Shown: positions 7,509-16,870 of the stretch, piece by piece
How positions within the stretch are numbered: the stretch's first letter is position 1
How the letters are laid out: every line of letters starts with the position of its first letter
Source: a virus
IMG/VR virus record: IMGVR_UViG_3300028666_000022
Location: 124,001 to 188,000 of that record
Length of the DNA stretch: 64,000 nt
Strand: one strand, 5' to 3'
Notes under the pieces: model-generated
Database searches by the model: none
What the model was told of the DNA's origin: nothing
Seen by the model: only the letters and a program-made list of their open reading frames with translations
Position numbers and translations under genes: made by a program

Positions 7509-9479
7509 ACAACAAGAACAACTACAAGAACAAGAGCAACTACAAGAACAAGAGCAACTACAAGAACAAGAGCAACTACAAGAACAAGAGCAACTACAAG
7601 AACAAGAGCAAGAATTACTTAAAGCATTATGCGTTGAATCGCAATGTTTATTTACATCTATACTTGGTATTATTCCAATGCTTGAATTAATTCCAATAAT
7701 ATCAATAATTGAACAAGCACATGATGTTCCATTATTTGCATTTAATTTATAACATAGAGTATCACCATTATTTATGTTAAACTGGATAATACCACTGTTT
7801 GGATTAATACTACTATCAACAAAACATTTGGTTAAATAAGTAGATCCTAATGATGGTTTACAACTAATTGTAACACAAGCAGTAGTATTATTACCACAAC
7901 AAGTACTACCACAACTAATTAAACAATATGAAAGACAAGTATTAATATATTCACCAATTGGTACTGGAATATTAGTGTTAATGTAACCATTAGTTAATGA
8001 AATTGATGCATTTTGATTACAAAAACTAAGTGTTATTGGCACTGCTGGATTTATATTAGAAGCACAATCACTTTTTAAGGAAACATTAAGTATTGGATTT
8101 ACACCAATTGACGATGTTAAATTAGTAATACATAATTTTTCACTAGAAGAATTACCGGGATTTGGAGAAACTAATGTTGACGTATAACATAAAGAATCAC
8201 CATTTCTTGCAATTATTGTTGCTGATTGTGGTTGTGACATTAAATTATTAACAGTAGAAACAGGAACAAATGCATTACAACCACAAACACTATTTGAATT
8301 ACATGTAAATATAATATTTGATGTGCCGCCAATGGTTGTAGTAACTGCAGATAAATTAATTGTAACACATTCTCCAACTGGAATTACGGGTGAAAAATTA
8401 AACACACCACCAATTGTACATGTTTTATTTGTAGACAAATATGTGTTTACTGTTCTATTTACTGATACATTTACATCTAATTGTGGCTTATTTGATATAA
8501 CATTTACCGAACATTTCGTTAAATTAATACTTGGGTTAGTTGTATTTAATCCATCAACTGAAGTAATACTAAAATTAGCGTTTGAATTTGACGCATAACT
8601 AACTGCATTAGTATTTACTGCATAACAAACAATATCACCATAACATAATGTAAGTGAACCGTTTCTCGGTGAAATTCCATTAGTATTTGTAATATTAACA
8701 AAATTAATAAAACAATTACAACCATTTGGTTTACAACTAAAACCAATTGAAGAACTACCATTACCAGTAACCAATGCATTAGCAACATAATTTATCTGAA
8801 TTTTTTGATCAGGAGCTAATACAGTTGGATTTATTTCAAAACAACCCGTTTCATAATTAGAAGTAGTATTAGTGACTGAAGTAATTTTCTTTATACTAAC
8901 CACTTTTGGTGTTAGAGTAACTGTAGTACTTGGTAATAAAATAAACATTGAAACTATTTTTGAATATTCGCACACAACATAATCTTTTTCAACTATATAA
9001 TCTCTAATCATTACATTATATATTTCATTTGGATCTAAATTTAAGAAAGTTGCACTATTTTGCCAAACAAAATTATTTGAATCACCCGTTGAGGGATAAA
9101 CCTTATATTGCATTATACCATTTGCACTACCAGCATTAGTTACTCTAACCCCACTAAGAAATTTATATATTAAAAAATTTGTATTTAATGTACAAAAATA
9201 ATTACTGCAATTAGGTTCACTATATGTTGAACCACTAATTAATATTTTCTTATGTATATCACTTTCAATATTAATGTGATTTAGAAAATCATTAATCCTA
9301 TTATTATATTCATTTATTGATATTGATTGTAATTGTTCTGTTGTTAATGTCGAATAAGTATTGGAATTAAATGTAAATGAATTTAATAAATTACATTGAA
9401 CAGTATTACCAGTATATGTTCCAAGTCCACAACTAATAACACAACTCATATTTAAATTATATTTTCTGGCAGTTCCCAT
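7506..9479 (-). CDS. cysteine-rich tail protein with Ser-Cys repeat tail
   Basis: 657 residues, beta-rich with several repeated modules that share phrases such as GDTLCY/GDSLCY, CKPNGCNCF and ECV-type strands. The last 36 residues or so are an almost uninterrupted alternation of Ser and Cys, encoded by a perfect 18-base tandem repeat. There is no signal peptide, so secretion is unlikely and a virion role is favoured. Start MGTARKYNLNMSC is 2 bases after the glycosyltransferase stop. The function of the Cys tail (metal binding, disulfide cross-links, surface contact) is unknown. Confidence 0.5.
   Translation of the reverse strand: MGTARKYNLNMSCVISCGLGTYTGNTVQCNLLNSFTFNSNTYSTLTTEQLQSISINEYNNRINDFLNHINIESDIHKKILISGSTYSEPNCSNYFCTLNTNFLIYKFLSGVRVTNAGSANGIMQYKVYPSTGDSNNFVWQNSATFLNLDPNEIYNVMIRDYIVEKDYVVCEYSKIVSMFILLPSTTVTLTPKVVSIKKITSVTNTTSNYETGCFEINPTVLAPDQKIQINYVANALVTGNGSSSIGFSCKPNGCNCFINFVNITNTNGISPRNGSLTLCYGDIVCYAVNTNAVSYASNSNANFSITSVDGLNTTNPSINLTKCSVNVISNKPQLDVNVSVNRTVNTYLSTNKTCTIGGVFNFSPVIPVGECVTINLSAVTTTIGGTSNIIFTCNSNSVCGCNAFVPVSTVNNLMSQPQSATIIARNGDSLCYTSTLVSPNPGNSSSEKLCITNLTSSIGVNPILNVSLKSDCASNINPAVPITLSFCNQNASISLTNGYINTNIPVPIGEYINTCLSYCLISCGSTCCGNNTTACVTISCKPSLGSTYLTKCFVDSSINPNSGIIQFNINNGDTLCYKLNANNGTSCACSIIDIIGINSSIGIIPSIDVNKHCDSTHNALSNSCSCSCSCSCSCSCSCSCSCSCSCSCSCSCSCSCC
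7519..7608 (-). repeat. 18-bp perfect tandem repeat, five copies
   Basis: The plus-strand unit CAACTACAAGAACAAGAG occurs five times without change and encodes three Ser-Cys pairs per unit on the minus strand. Perfect identity including third codon positions suggests recent slippage expansion; copy number is likely to vary between isolates. Confidence 0.9.
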
Positions 9480-9481
9480 TT

Positions 9482-10399
9482 TTAAAAAATTATATTTTGA
9501 AAATTATTTTCAGTTTCTTTAATTTCTTTCACATAATTATATGAACAATATTCTTTACTACATTTCAATTCTTTATTAAATGGTGATATTTGATGCTGTG
9601 TTTTTAGAAAATAATACCCATTATTTATAACTGCACCTGCATTATGATAAATATTTGTATTTTCCCATTTTTTTATCACGTCTGTTGCCCAACAAAAATC
9701 AAGTTTTTTCATAATTTTTGTTTTATGACCAAAATACCAAGCATTCCATAAAACAGCCCACATATCTGCAGTCCATGCTTGAATTGGATGTTCTGGATTA
9801 TATTTGTGTGATGAATTAACCATAAATACATATAAGTTTTCTGAATCTTTTTCAACTTTTCTCCAAAAATCAGCATTTATGTTTTTCATTAAATATTGTG
9901 CACCACCTGCATTTTCATCATTTTCCTCAACAAGATTTGAATTAATTCCAACAATTTCACACATTTTATGAAATAATTCTTCACTTTTACTTTTAATATA
10001 TTGACTACTAATATATGATCTAGTATCACTTAAATACCATGTATTACTTTTTTCTAAATCTGCAAATTTCATTTTTTTAGTAAAAATTACATCTGGATCA
10101 ATATAAAAAAATATTTCATTTTCTGCATTTGGATATTTTTCAAAAAATTTAGCCAAAATGTGTGGTCTTAATGTTGATGAATATTGTGGATTAATTCTCT
10201 CATCATTAAAAATATAAAAACTACATTTACTATTAGTTTTTGTCATTATATTTGTCAACACACTACTTTTTTGTATTGAATTTTTACCTATAACATAAAT
10301 AACATCTTCATCTAGTCCAAGTTTTTTAAAATTGTTTATTTGGACAAGCATTTGCCATAAAAAATAATTACTGTCAGGTAATGCAATTAAAAATTTCAT
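9482..10399 (-). CDS. GT-A-fold glycosyltransferase (Ser/Hyp galactosyltransferase-like)
   Basis: 305 residues with IFFYIDPDVIF (a D-x-D metal/nucleotide-sugar motif near residue 97), NAGGAQYLMK, and QAWTADMWAVLWNAW with a later FCWAT. This order resembles peptidyl-serine/hydroxyproline galactosyltransferases and other DxD enzymes that read an acceptor protein. It is embedded between baseplate and tail-adhesin genes with 2-3 base spacings, so it may glycosylate a virion protein, for example the Thr/Ser-rich linkers encoded nearby. Acceptor and sugar are unknown. Confidence 0.6.
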   Translation of the reverse strand: MKFLIALPDSNYFLWQMLVQINNFKKLGLDEDVIYVIGKNSIQKSSVLTNIMTKTNSKCSFYIFNDERINPQYSSTLRPHILAKFFEKYPNAENEIFFYIDPDVIFTKKMKFADLEKSNTWYLSDTRSYISSQYIKSKSEELFHKMCEIVGINSNLVEENDENAGGAQYLMKNINADFWRKVEKDSENLYVFMVNSSHKYNPEHPIQAWTADMWAVLWNAWYFGHKTKIMKKLDFCWATDVIKKWENTNIYHNAGAVINNGYYFLKTQHQISPFNKELKCSKEYCSYNYVKEIKETENNFQNIIF

Positions 10400-10402
10400 A
10401 TG

Positions 10403-13400
10403 TTATGGTGTTGATATTGTTGTGGTTATTATTGGTGGAACAATTATTGATATTTCACCATTTGGTGTAACATCTGAAACTGTTGGTGTTAATTGTGTTA
10501 ATGAACTAACTATTCCACTTGGTGAACCAATTAATTTTAATGCTTTGTTTTCTATAGTAATTTGAATACTATCTCCATTTGTCATTGAAATTATTGTATT
10601 ATTTACAATATTTAAAATATTTGCAGTAGTTTCTGAATTATTCATACTATAAATAACTACACTATTCTTTTTTATTGTAATAAACGAATCTGATTCATTT
10701 CCAGTACCACCAGTAATATATAATTTACTAATAAAATTCAAGCTAATATCTACATTATATCCCGGTAATATTGCTGGTGATACAACTAAATCATATGTAC
10801 TTTGACCATAATATCCTGTTTGTATATTTGTTGATATTGCTTGTTGTGCTGTTTCTGATTCAATAAATGTTAATATTGCACTAAATGGAAATGCTGTAGT
10901 TGTTGTAGTGTTTGTTGGATATGAAATAGTAATGCCACTAACAATAAAATTTTTACATAAATTTTTAACACAAACAAAATCATTTGTCCATTCAACTTCT
11001 TGTGATAATGGTCTTTTCAAGAAAACACTACCATCATTTCCCATATAATTTAATTGAGAATCAAAACTATATTTTACTCCACTACCTAATGTATTTGTGT
11101 TAATAAATCCCATATTAACACCTCTTTTATATGTGAATTTTTGTTTAGTAAAAACAGTATTTCTAACTAATAAACCACTTTTTCTTAATATTATCGTAGA
11201 AGAAAGTAATTCATCAACAAACTTCTGAAAAAATGCATTATATTTATTTAAAAATGGATATAAATTTTCAAAAGTATAACCATTAGAATGTAATGGATTA
11301 TTAACAGGTAGTTTACTTCTTTTTAAATAATCACTATAAACTTTTAATAATGTTGGATACCAACCTCCTTTAGAATCTGTAACAACTTTTCTGTTTCGAG
11401 CATTAATTAATTTTCTTTGTATTAATTCAATAAATTCAAGAAAAGATAATTTACTTATATCACCAACACCAAAATCATTACCTATTATTGGATTAAAGAA
11501 ATCATTACCACCTATAAGATAATAAACACTAATAACACTATTGAATCTCAATCCTCGTGGCAAATATATTTCATATGGATTATTTAAATTAAGACTATAA
11601 TCTGTTTGAGGTTCTAATGCAATACCATCAATTAATATTTTTACTTCTGAAGCATTTTTTACTTTATAATTTAACTTATAAACAAATTTATTTGCTGAAT
11701 TATTAAAATAAATTTTACTACTATTAAAACTATCAATTCTTAAAACCTCACTTCTTGCAGCAATACTTGTATTACCAGTGACAGTAATATATGCTACTTG
11801 TACGTAAGGATCTTCAGATAAATATGCAATAACATCAGAATTTTGAATTATTAATTCACTACTATTATTTGGATTAACAATATAGTCAGCAATAAATTGA
11901 TTTGTTCCTTTAGTTAAGGCAACACCATTTATTGTTAATTGAACATCTCCATTTGGTAAAGCGGGTAATGGAACAATCGTACCATTAAGATTTGGTTTTA
12001 CTCTAGTTGCAACATATTTTACTGTAACACCTGAAATTGCTGGTGTTAACCCATTATTATATAAATAAGTAGCTTCAACAACATCTCTATTACCATTAGC
12101 ATTTACTGCAGTTCCATTTATTTTAAACGTACTACCAGTAATACCATAATCACTCTCAAAATTAGTTATTCCTGTTGCTCCTGTTCTTGGGGTATTTAAT
12201 AAAATTCCATTAAATCTAACTTCAATATCACCGTCTGGAGTAAATGGAAGCGTAAATTTATTTGCACTAGTATTATATCCTAACGATAGGTTAACATAAG
12301 TATATGGAAGAGTATAACCACTTGAATTTGCTGGAAAATCAATGTCTTTAATATATGAGAACACATCATATTCAATTCCTCTGGCTAAATCTAATGATAC
12401 CTCAGTTTCTTTTGTATTTAAAACTAATCTACTATCTCCTTGATAATATTGCTGTGTTGAATAATAACTTCTAGTTGTTGCTCCTGTTTGAATCCAAGAT
12501 TTTTTATTATCAACAGTTTGCATTAAATTAAATCCAGCCAAACGAAAAGCATCCATATATGCTTGTCCACTATCAGTATCACCAGAAACTTGGAAAAAAT
12601 AATTACTTGTTTCTAATGGTGCAACAGGATAACCATCAGTATCATACGGTAATGAATTCGAAGGAAAATCTGCTTGTGTTAATGTTACTTCTCTAGGATC
12701 TATTTTTCCTTCAACAGTATAAACATATTCATTAATACTAATAAATGGTTCTGGAATACCAATCAACATAAATATTGATTTAATTGCTTCTCTTGTTCCT
12801 TTTGATTTCCAAAAATAATTGGTATTCATTAATATTCTTCGCCATAATTCAATGTTCACCTCTGCAGGAAGTAAATCAGTATGTAAATTTCTTTCAAGAT
12901 TATCAATTGTAAAAAAACTATCAACTAATTCAGCTTCATTCACTAATGAAAAATAATCCCAACCAAACGTCCTAGCTAAATTACTTACTAATTGATCTGG
13001 AATATTATTAACTTTATCATAAGTAATAGTATTAATATATACCAACGAATCAATAAATTCTCGCATTAAATCAAACTCTCTACCATAAATTCTTAAAAGT
13101 TTGGTCATTTTACCATCTTCTGTAAGATCATACGTCTTTAATGATAAGGGAGTTAAAAATCTTGCAATTAAATCAGTTTTTATACTATCATACTTTGAAC
13201 CAATGGTTAATGCAGTATCTAAAAATTTTTGATATGGTGAAGCACTAATATCTATATTATATCCATCAGTCGTTGTCCATAATACTGTTGCATTTGCGTA
13301 AACTATATTTCCATCGTCTAACAGAGTAGGTTCACTCATTTTAAATTGAAAACCTTGAATATCTACTCTTTCTGAAACAATATACTGTTCATATTTTTCT

Positions 13401-14149
13401 AAATTTGCCCTAAATTCTTCGAAAATAAAATTATTGGGTTTCATGTGATAATCAAAATATCCAGTAGTTGTATTACCAGTATTAAATGGGAATGGATTAC
13501 CTGAAGTTTTTATGGTAATATGATTTACTCCTGAAGTATCACCTGTAAACCCAACTACATTATATGAATTATTTGCATCGTATTTTGACCATATTACATA
13601 TTTTTCAAGAGATAAATTAATGTTTTTAATCTCTTGATTATTAGGAACACTTACATTACCTTGATTAAATATTAATCCAAATTTATTTTTAATAAATTCA
13701 GAAGGAACATCAAATGTTGATATATCTGTAAGTGGATCATAAACAAAATTATAAAAACTAATATTACCACCTCTATTTACCTTTGAACTAATATATAAAC
13801 TTCCGGGATATGCTAATATTATATTCTGTATCGAAACTCTTAAAAGTTCATAAGCCGAACCAAATCTAACAAAAGTATTTAAATCAGACTTATCGAGATT
13901 TAAAACAACATTGGTTGAAAAATCATGAAGCATTGAAGACTGACTAGAATTAACTCCTAGAGTGTCTAATGTTACTGGCCTAACGAAGGAAGAAAGCGAA
14001 TTTGAGTAGTCGACATTTTTTTTTCCATCAAAGTTTGAGGTGATACTAAAACTTCCTAAAGTAAAGATAGTCTCAGAAGTAGTATTGTTGAAATTTTCAC
14101 CATTTAAGTTCTGGTCAAGATTATTATTAATTACCTTTACTTTTGCCAC
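10403..14149 (-). CDS. large baseplate-associated structural protein (gp7-position)
   Basis: 1248 residues starting with GTG. Around residues 433-465 the phrase ELWRRILMNTNYFWKSKGTR, followed by EAIKSIFMLIGIPEPFISI, matches a conserved segment of very large baseplate/tail proteins in T4-like phages ('W+.ll.N...l.K.KGT..ai..l+.+.GIP'). A poly-Thr stretch near residue 1105 precedes a separate C-terminal beta domain. It lies downstream of gp25 and gp6, the place of gp7 in T4, but direct homology to gp7 is not shown. A GTATTTATA element lies 16 bases upstream, right after a strong terminator. Confidence 0.6.
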   Translation of the reverse strand: MAKVKVINNNLDQNLNGENFNNTTSETIFTLGSFSITSNFDGKKNVDYSNSLSSFVRPVTLDTLGVNSSQSSMLHDFSTNVVLNLDKSDLNTFVRFGSAYELLRVSIQNIILAYPGSLYISSKVNRGGNISFYNFVYDPLTDISTFDVPSEFIKNKFGLIFNQGNVSVPNNQEIKNINLSLEKYVIWSKYDANNSYNVVGFTGDTSGVNHITIKTSGNPFPFNTGNTTTGYFDYHMKPNNFIFEEFRANLEKYEQYIVSERVDIQGFQFKMSEPTLLDDGNIVYANATVLWTTTDGYNIDISASPYQKFLDTALTIGSKYDSIKTDLIARFLTPLSLKTYDLTEDGKMTKLLRIYGREFDLMREFIDSLVYINTITYDKVNNIPDQLVSNLARTFGWDYFSLVNEAELVDSFFTIDNLERNLHTDLLPAEVNIELWRRILMNTNYFWKSKGTREAIKSIFMLIGIPEPFISINEYVYTVEGKIDPREVTLTQADFPSNSLPYDTDGYPVAPLETSNYFFQVSGDTDSGQAYMDAFRLAGFNLMQTVDNKKSWIQTGATTRSYYSTQQYYQGDSRLVLNTKETEVSLDLARGIEYDVFSYIKDIDFPANSSGYTLPYTYVNLSLGYNTSANKFTLPFTPDGDIEVRFNGILLNTPRTGATGITNFESDYGITGSTFKINGTAVNANGNRDVVEATYLYNNGLTPAISGVTVKYVATRVKPNLNGTIVPLPALPNGDVQLTINGVALTKGTNQFIADYIVNPNNSSELIIQNSDVIAYLSEDPYVQVAYITVTGNTSIAARSEVLRIDSFNSSKIYFNNSANKFVYKLNYKVKNASEVKILIDGIALEPQTDYSLNLNNPYEIYLPRGLRFNSVISVYYLIGGNDFFNPIIGNDFGVGDISKLSFLEFIELIQRKLINARNRKVVTDSKGGWYPTLLKVYSDYLKRSKLPVNNPLHSNGYTFENLYPFLNKYNAFFQKFVDELLSSTIILRKSGLLVRNTVFTKQKFTYKRGVNMGFINTNTLGSGVKYSFDSQLNYMGNDGSVFLKRPLSQEVEWTNDFVCVKNLCKNFIVSGITISYPTNTTTTTAFPFSAILTFIESETAQQAISTNIQTGYYGQSTYDLVVSPAILPGYNVDISLNFISKLYITGGTGNESDSFITIKKNSVVIYSMNNSETTANILNIVNNTIISMTNGDSIQITIENKALKLIGSPSGIVSSLTQLTPTVSDVTPNGEISIIVPPIITTTISTP

Positions 14150-14164
14150 AAATTTTGATTTTTA

Positions 14165-14173
14165 TATAAATAC
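14165..14173 (-). promoter_or_regulatory. putative late promoter element GTATTTATA
   Basis: Minus strand TTGTTGTATTTATATAAAA, 16 bases before the GTG start at 14149 and immediately downstream of the terminator hairpin. Terminator, element and start codon occupy fewer than 70 bases. Confidence 0.6.
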
Positions 14174-14180
14174 AACAAAA

Positions 14181-14215
14181 AATAAAACCCAAAAGATTAT
14201 GATTTTTCTTTTGGG
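14181..14215 (-). terminator. rho-independent terminator
   Basis: CCCAAAAGA (14188-14196) pairs with TCTTTTGGG (14207-14215): 9 bp, 10-base loop, followed on the minus strand by TTTTATTTTTT. It ends the transcript of the 298-residue gene. Confidence 0.8.
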
Positions 14216-14244
14216 CTTAAAATGTTGTAAGTTATAATATATTT

Positions 14245-15141
14245 TTAAAAATTAGTTATGGTGTTAAAATCCTCGCTTGTATCAATATTAGATCGATTTG
14301 ATTTCACTTCAAAGAGAGGTACTCCACCAATACTATCCTTAATTTCGTATAAATCTGCTTGTTGCACGATGGAATGATTCTTATCATACCAGCTAACGAT
14401 TCCTTTAGTAACATCTTTAATTTGATCACCCCCTACAATTGTCATAATACTTTCTAAATTAACATCTGTTAGTTCAACTTCAATAGAAAGTGGAGTAAAA
14501 AATGTATTCGATATGATAATCGTTTGTCCCGGATTACCAATAAAAGGTGTTATATTTGGTTTTGTATTACTAGCCGATGAAGGAGTTAATTCTAAAAACA
14601 TTAAAGAACCTGAATCATCATAAGTATACCTAATTGAGCGTTGCGAACTAGAACCTTGGTTACTAGAGATCGGTGTTACTTTATTATTTGAAGTGACATA
14701 TCTGATAACGTTACGCATTTTAGTACCATCAATATTAATATATTCGATACGGTATCCTTGAAGACCATTATTTGAGCGTAATGCAGATGGTAAAGAATTA
14801 ACGTCTACAACTATGCCCTTCATATTTGGAAGTGAACTAAGCACCGAGCAATCGTTAACCACACAATAAAAAAACTTAGGTTTAATATAAATTGTATAAA
14901 AACCAATTTGATTAAAAACAGTAGCAGGTAACTTAAGAGTATAAAGGCCCTCTAAAATATTTTCATTACCGCTAATTTGTTCAGTAGGTGGTAAATAATT
15001 ATATGATAATACCTCACCTGCGTTTAAAGGAAGAATAGTATTATTAAGTGTTTCTCTATTGGGAGTATAACTATAATAGATGCTAATATCGTTAATGCTA
15101 ACATCCGAAGGTCTGTTTACTCCTATTGTGCCGATTGACAT
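14245..15141 (-). CDS. structural protein of the baseplate cluster, function unknown
   Basis: 298 residues, beta-rich, no membrane segment. Contains GLYTLKLPATVFNQIGFYTIYIKP and later LQGYRIEYINIDGTKMRNVI, with a C-terminal half ending in helical EVKSNRSNIDTSEDF. It lies between the gp6-type and the 1248-residue baseplate genes and ends at a strong terminator, which supports a baseplate role. The first codons overlap the end of the HNH endonuclease gene by 19 bases in another frame. No family recognised. Confidence 0.5.
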   Translation of the reverse strand: MSIGTIGVNRPSDVSINDISIYYSYTPNRETLNNTILPLNAGEVLSYNYLPPTEQISGNENILEGLYTLKLPATVFNQIGFYTIYIKPKFFYCVVNDCSVLSSLPNMKGIVVDVNSLPSALRSNNGLQGYRIEYINIDGTKMRNVIRYVTSNNKVTPISSNQGSSSQRSIRYTYDDSGSLMFLELTPSSASNTKPNITPFIGNPGQTIIISNTFFTPLSIEVELTDVNLESIMTIVGGDQIKDVTKGIVSWYDKNHSIVQQADLYEIKDSIGGVPLFEVKSNRSNIDTSEDFNTITNF

Positions 15142-16124
15142 AATACTAATTTTAATAATTCTTCTTTAGTTATTGAACATTTGGTTCTTTTTGTCATATT
15201 ATCTTTCCAAGGTATGAATTCTAAATTATTTATTGAACCAATCATTTGAGGATCTATTTTATTGAAAAAACCTTCTGAAATTGAATATTTATGATCTAAA
15301 TTATATGCTCCAGCTTTACCAGAAACCCCTCTTTTTTCATAATTTTCTAATGTTTGTATTGGTTGTTTATTTGTTATTTTTATAACCACTTTTCTATACT
15401 TCTCATATTCTGATATTGTTTTTAAATATTCTTTATATGTTGTAACACCCCAACGTTTAATTAAACCAACTGAAACACCCTCACTTCTATTACGCATTAA
15501 TTTATTTTCAACTAAAAATTTTCTTATCACACCACTACCTAAAGATAATATTTTTTCAATTGTTTCAACACTTTCATATTCATTAACATATAGATTTATT
15601 ATATCTTCCTTTTGTTTTTCATTTAAACTCACCATTTTACCATCACTATTCCCTTTTCTTAAAATATTTAAACTTCTTAATAAATTTTTTATTGGTGTAT
15701 TACTACAATTAAAATAATCACCAATTTTACGAGTATTTAAATTTTCAATCAAATACATGTTTTTTATTTTTAAAATATCTTCTTCAGAAAACATAATTTT
15801 AAGATCATCTCTATTTTTAATAAAAACATTATTTTTTATCAAAATTTTAGTTATGAATTTTTTAGAATGATGTGATATAGTTTCAATTTGTGTAACACTA
15901 TTTCCTTTTTGATATAATAAAATAATTTCATTAATTTCGTTATCACTATATTCATCTAATTGTTTTCTTTTATCTCTATTTTCTATCCAAACATTATTCT
16001 CAATTAAAATTTTCTTAATGTTTTTTTTATCCATCTTCATCTTATTTCTAATTACAAATACTGACATTCCAGAATTATATAATAAAATAATTTCTGAAAT
16101 TATTGATTCACCATAGTCTTTCAT
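15123..16124 (-). CDS. HNH homing endonuclease with helix-turn-helix repeats
   Basis: 333 residues. The first 210 or so hold repeated helix-turn-helix-like units (ILLYQKGNSVTQIE..., IKNMYLIENLNTRKIGDYF, INLYVNEYESVETIEKIL). The C-terminus has the HNH core: LDHKYSISEGF, then NKIDPQMIGSINNLEFIPW with DNMTKRTKCSIT, a pattern of free-standing phage HNH enzymes. Its stop lies inside the next structural gene, overlapping by 19 bases, as expected for a mobile nuclease that landed at a gene boundary. Confident family call; target site unknown. Confidence 0.8.
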   Translation of the reverse strand: MKDYGESIISEIILLYNSGMSVFVIRNKMKMDKKNIKKILIENNVWIENRDKRKQLDEYSDNEINEIILLYQKGNSVTQIETISHHSKKFITKILIKNNVFIKNRDDLKIMFSEEDILKIKNMYLIENLNTRKIGDYFNCSNTPIKNLLRSLNILRKGNSDGKMVSLNEKQKEDIINLYVNEYESVETIEKILSLGSGVIRKFLVENKLMRNRSEGVSVGLIKRWGVTTYKEYLKTISEYEKYRKVVIKITNKQPIQTLENYEKRGVSGKAGAYNLDHKYSISEGFFNKIDPQMIGSINNLEFIPWKDNMTKRTKCSITKEELLKLVLCQSAQ

Positions 16125-16150
16125 TTTTCAATTTATTAATAATAATTATT

Positions 16151-16840
16151 TTACGTATTTTTTACAATATTAAAGAATTTACCTGCAGCATAGGTTTCAA
16201 TATCAACCAAACTTTTCATATATTCGAGTTTATAATTTTTATCAAATGCCGATAATTCTTGTCTAGTTATAAATACATCATTAATGATTTTTGGATTACT
16301 AATGATATTATCTTTATTAGGATCTTTAAATATTGGAGCATTAATAAAATCAGGACTATTAGTGCCTTGTGGAGTATAACTAAAACAAGTACAATTATTT
16401 ACACCACAAGAATTAAATTTATCAATATATTTGATACCACCAATATAATAAACAACACATTGTGAAACACTTGAATTCTGATAATCAACACCATCATTAA
16501 CTATTGATGAACCACAAGAACAATCACAACTAGTTCCACTATTACTAATACGAGCAATATATTGATTATTAAAATCAGATGTTATAGTATATTTACGTAA
16601 TTCACTTAATCTACTTGTAGAAGTTCCAGTCACTGTTGGCAATAAAGTCCAAACAGTATTATTAGTAGTTATACCTGTGTAAGCATCAAAAAAACCAATG
16701 TCTTGTGATTCAGAAGTTAATAGAATATTAATATGGTAAATAGCTTTCAAATCAGGTATTATTGTTCTACAATTACCTGTACATGTAGAAGTAATACCTG
16801 TTGTAACTATTTGTTTTATCTTTTTTTTAATTAATTCCAT
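16151..16840 (-). CDS. baseplate-cluster structural protein with cysteine motifs
   Basis: 229 residues. The N-terminal two thirds is beta-rich and contains CDCSCGSS and CGVNNCTCF clusters. The last 60 residues (NAPIFKDPNKDNIISNPKIIN ... FITRQELSAFDKNYKLEYMKS) are helical and look like a conserved baseplate attachment tail. Placed directly after gp6-type, 30 bases away. Possibly a wedge accessory protein; not assigned to a T4 gene. Confidence 0.5.
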   Translation of the reverse strand: MELIKKKIKQIVTTGITSTCTGNCRTIIPDLKAIYHINILLTSESQDIGFFDAYTGITTNNTVWTLLPTVTGTSTSRLSELRKYTITSDFNNQYIARISNSGTSCDCSCGSSIVNDGVDYQNSSVSQCVVYYIGGIKYIDKFNSCGVNNCTCFSYTPQGTNSPDFINAPIFKDPNKDNIISNPKIINDVFITRQELSAFDKNYKLEYMKSLVDIETYAAGKFFNIVKNT

Positions 16841-16870
16841 TAAAAAGTATATAATTTAAAAAACATTTTA

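Noticed and set aside
7519-7608. CRISPR array
   Set aside because: Units are contiguous 18-bp in-frame coding repeats without spacers; no cas genes are present.
10403-14149. Direct assignment of the 1248-residue protein as T4 gp7
   Set aside because: Position and the KGT segment fit a large baseplate protein, but I cannot show gp7-specific homology by eye.
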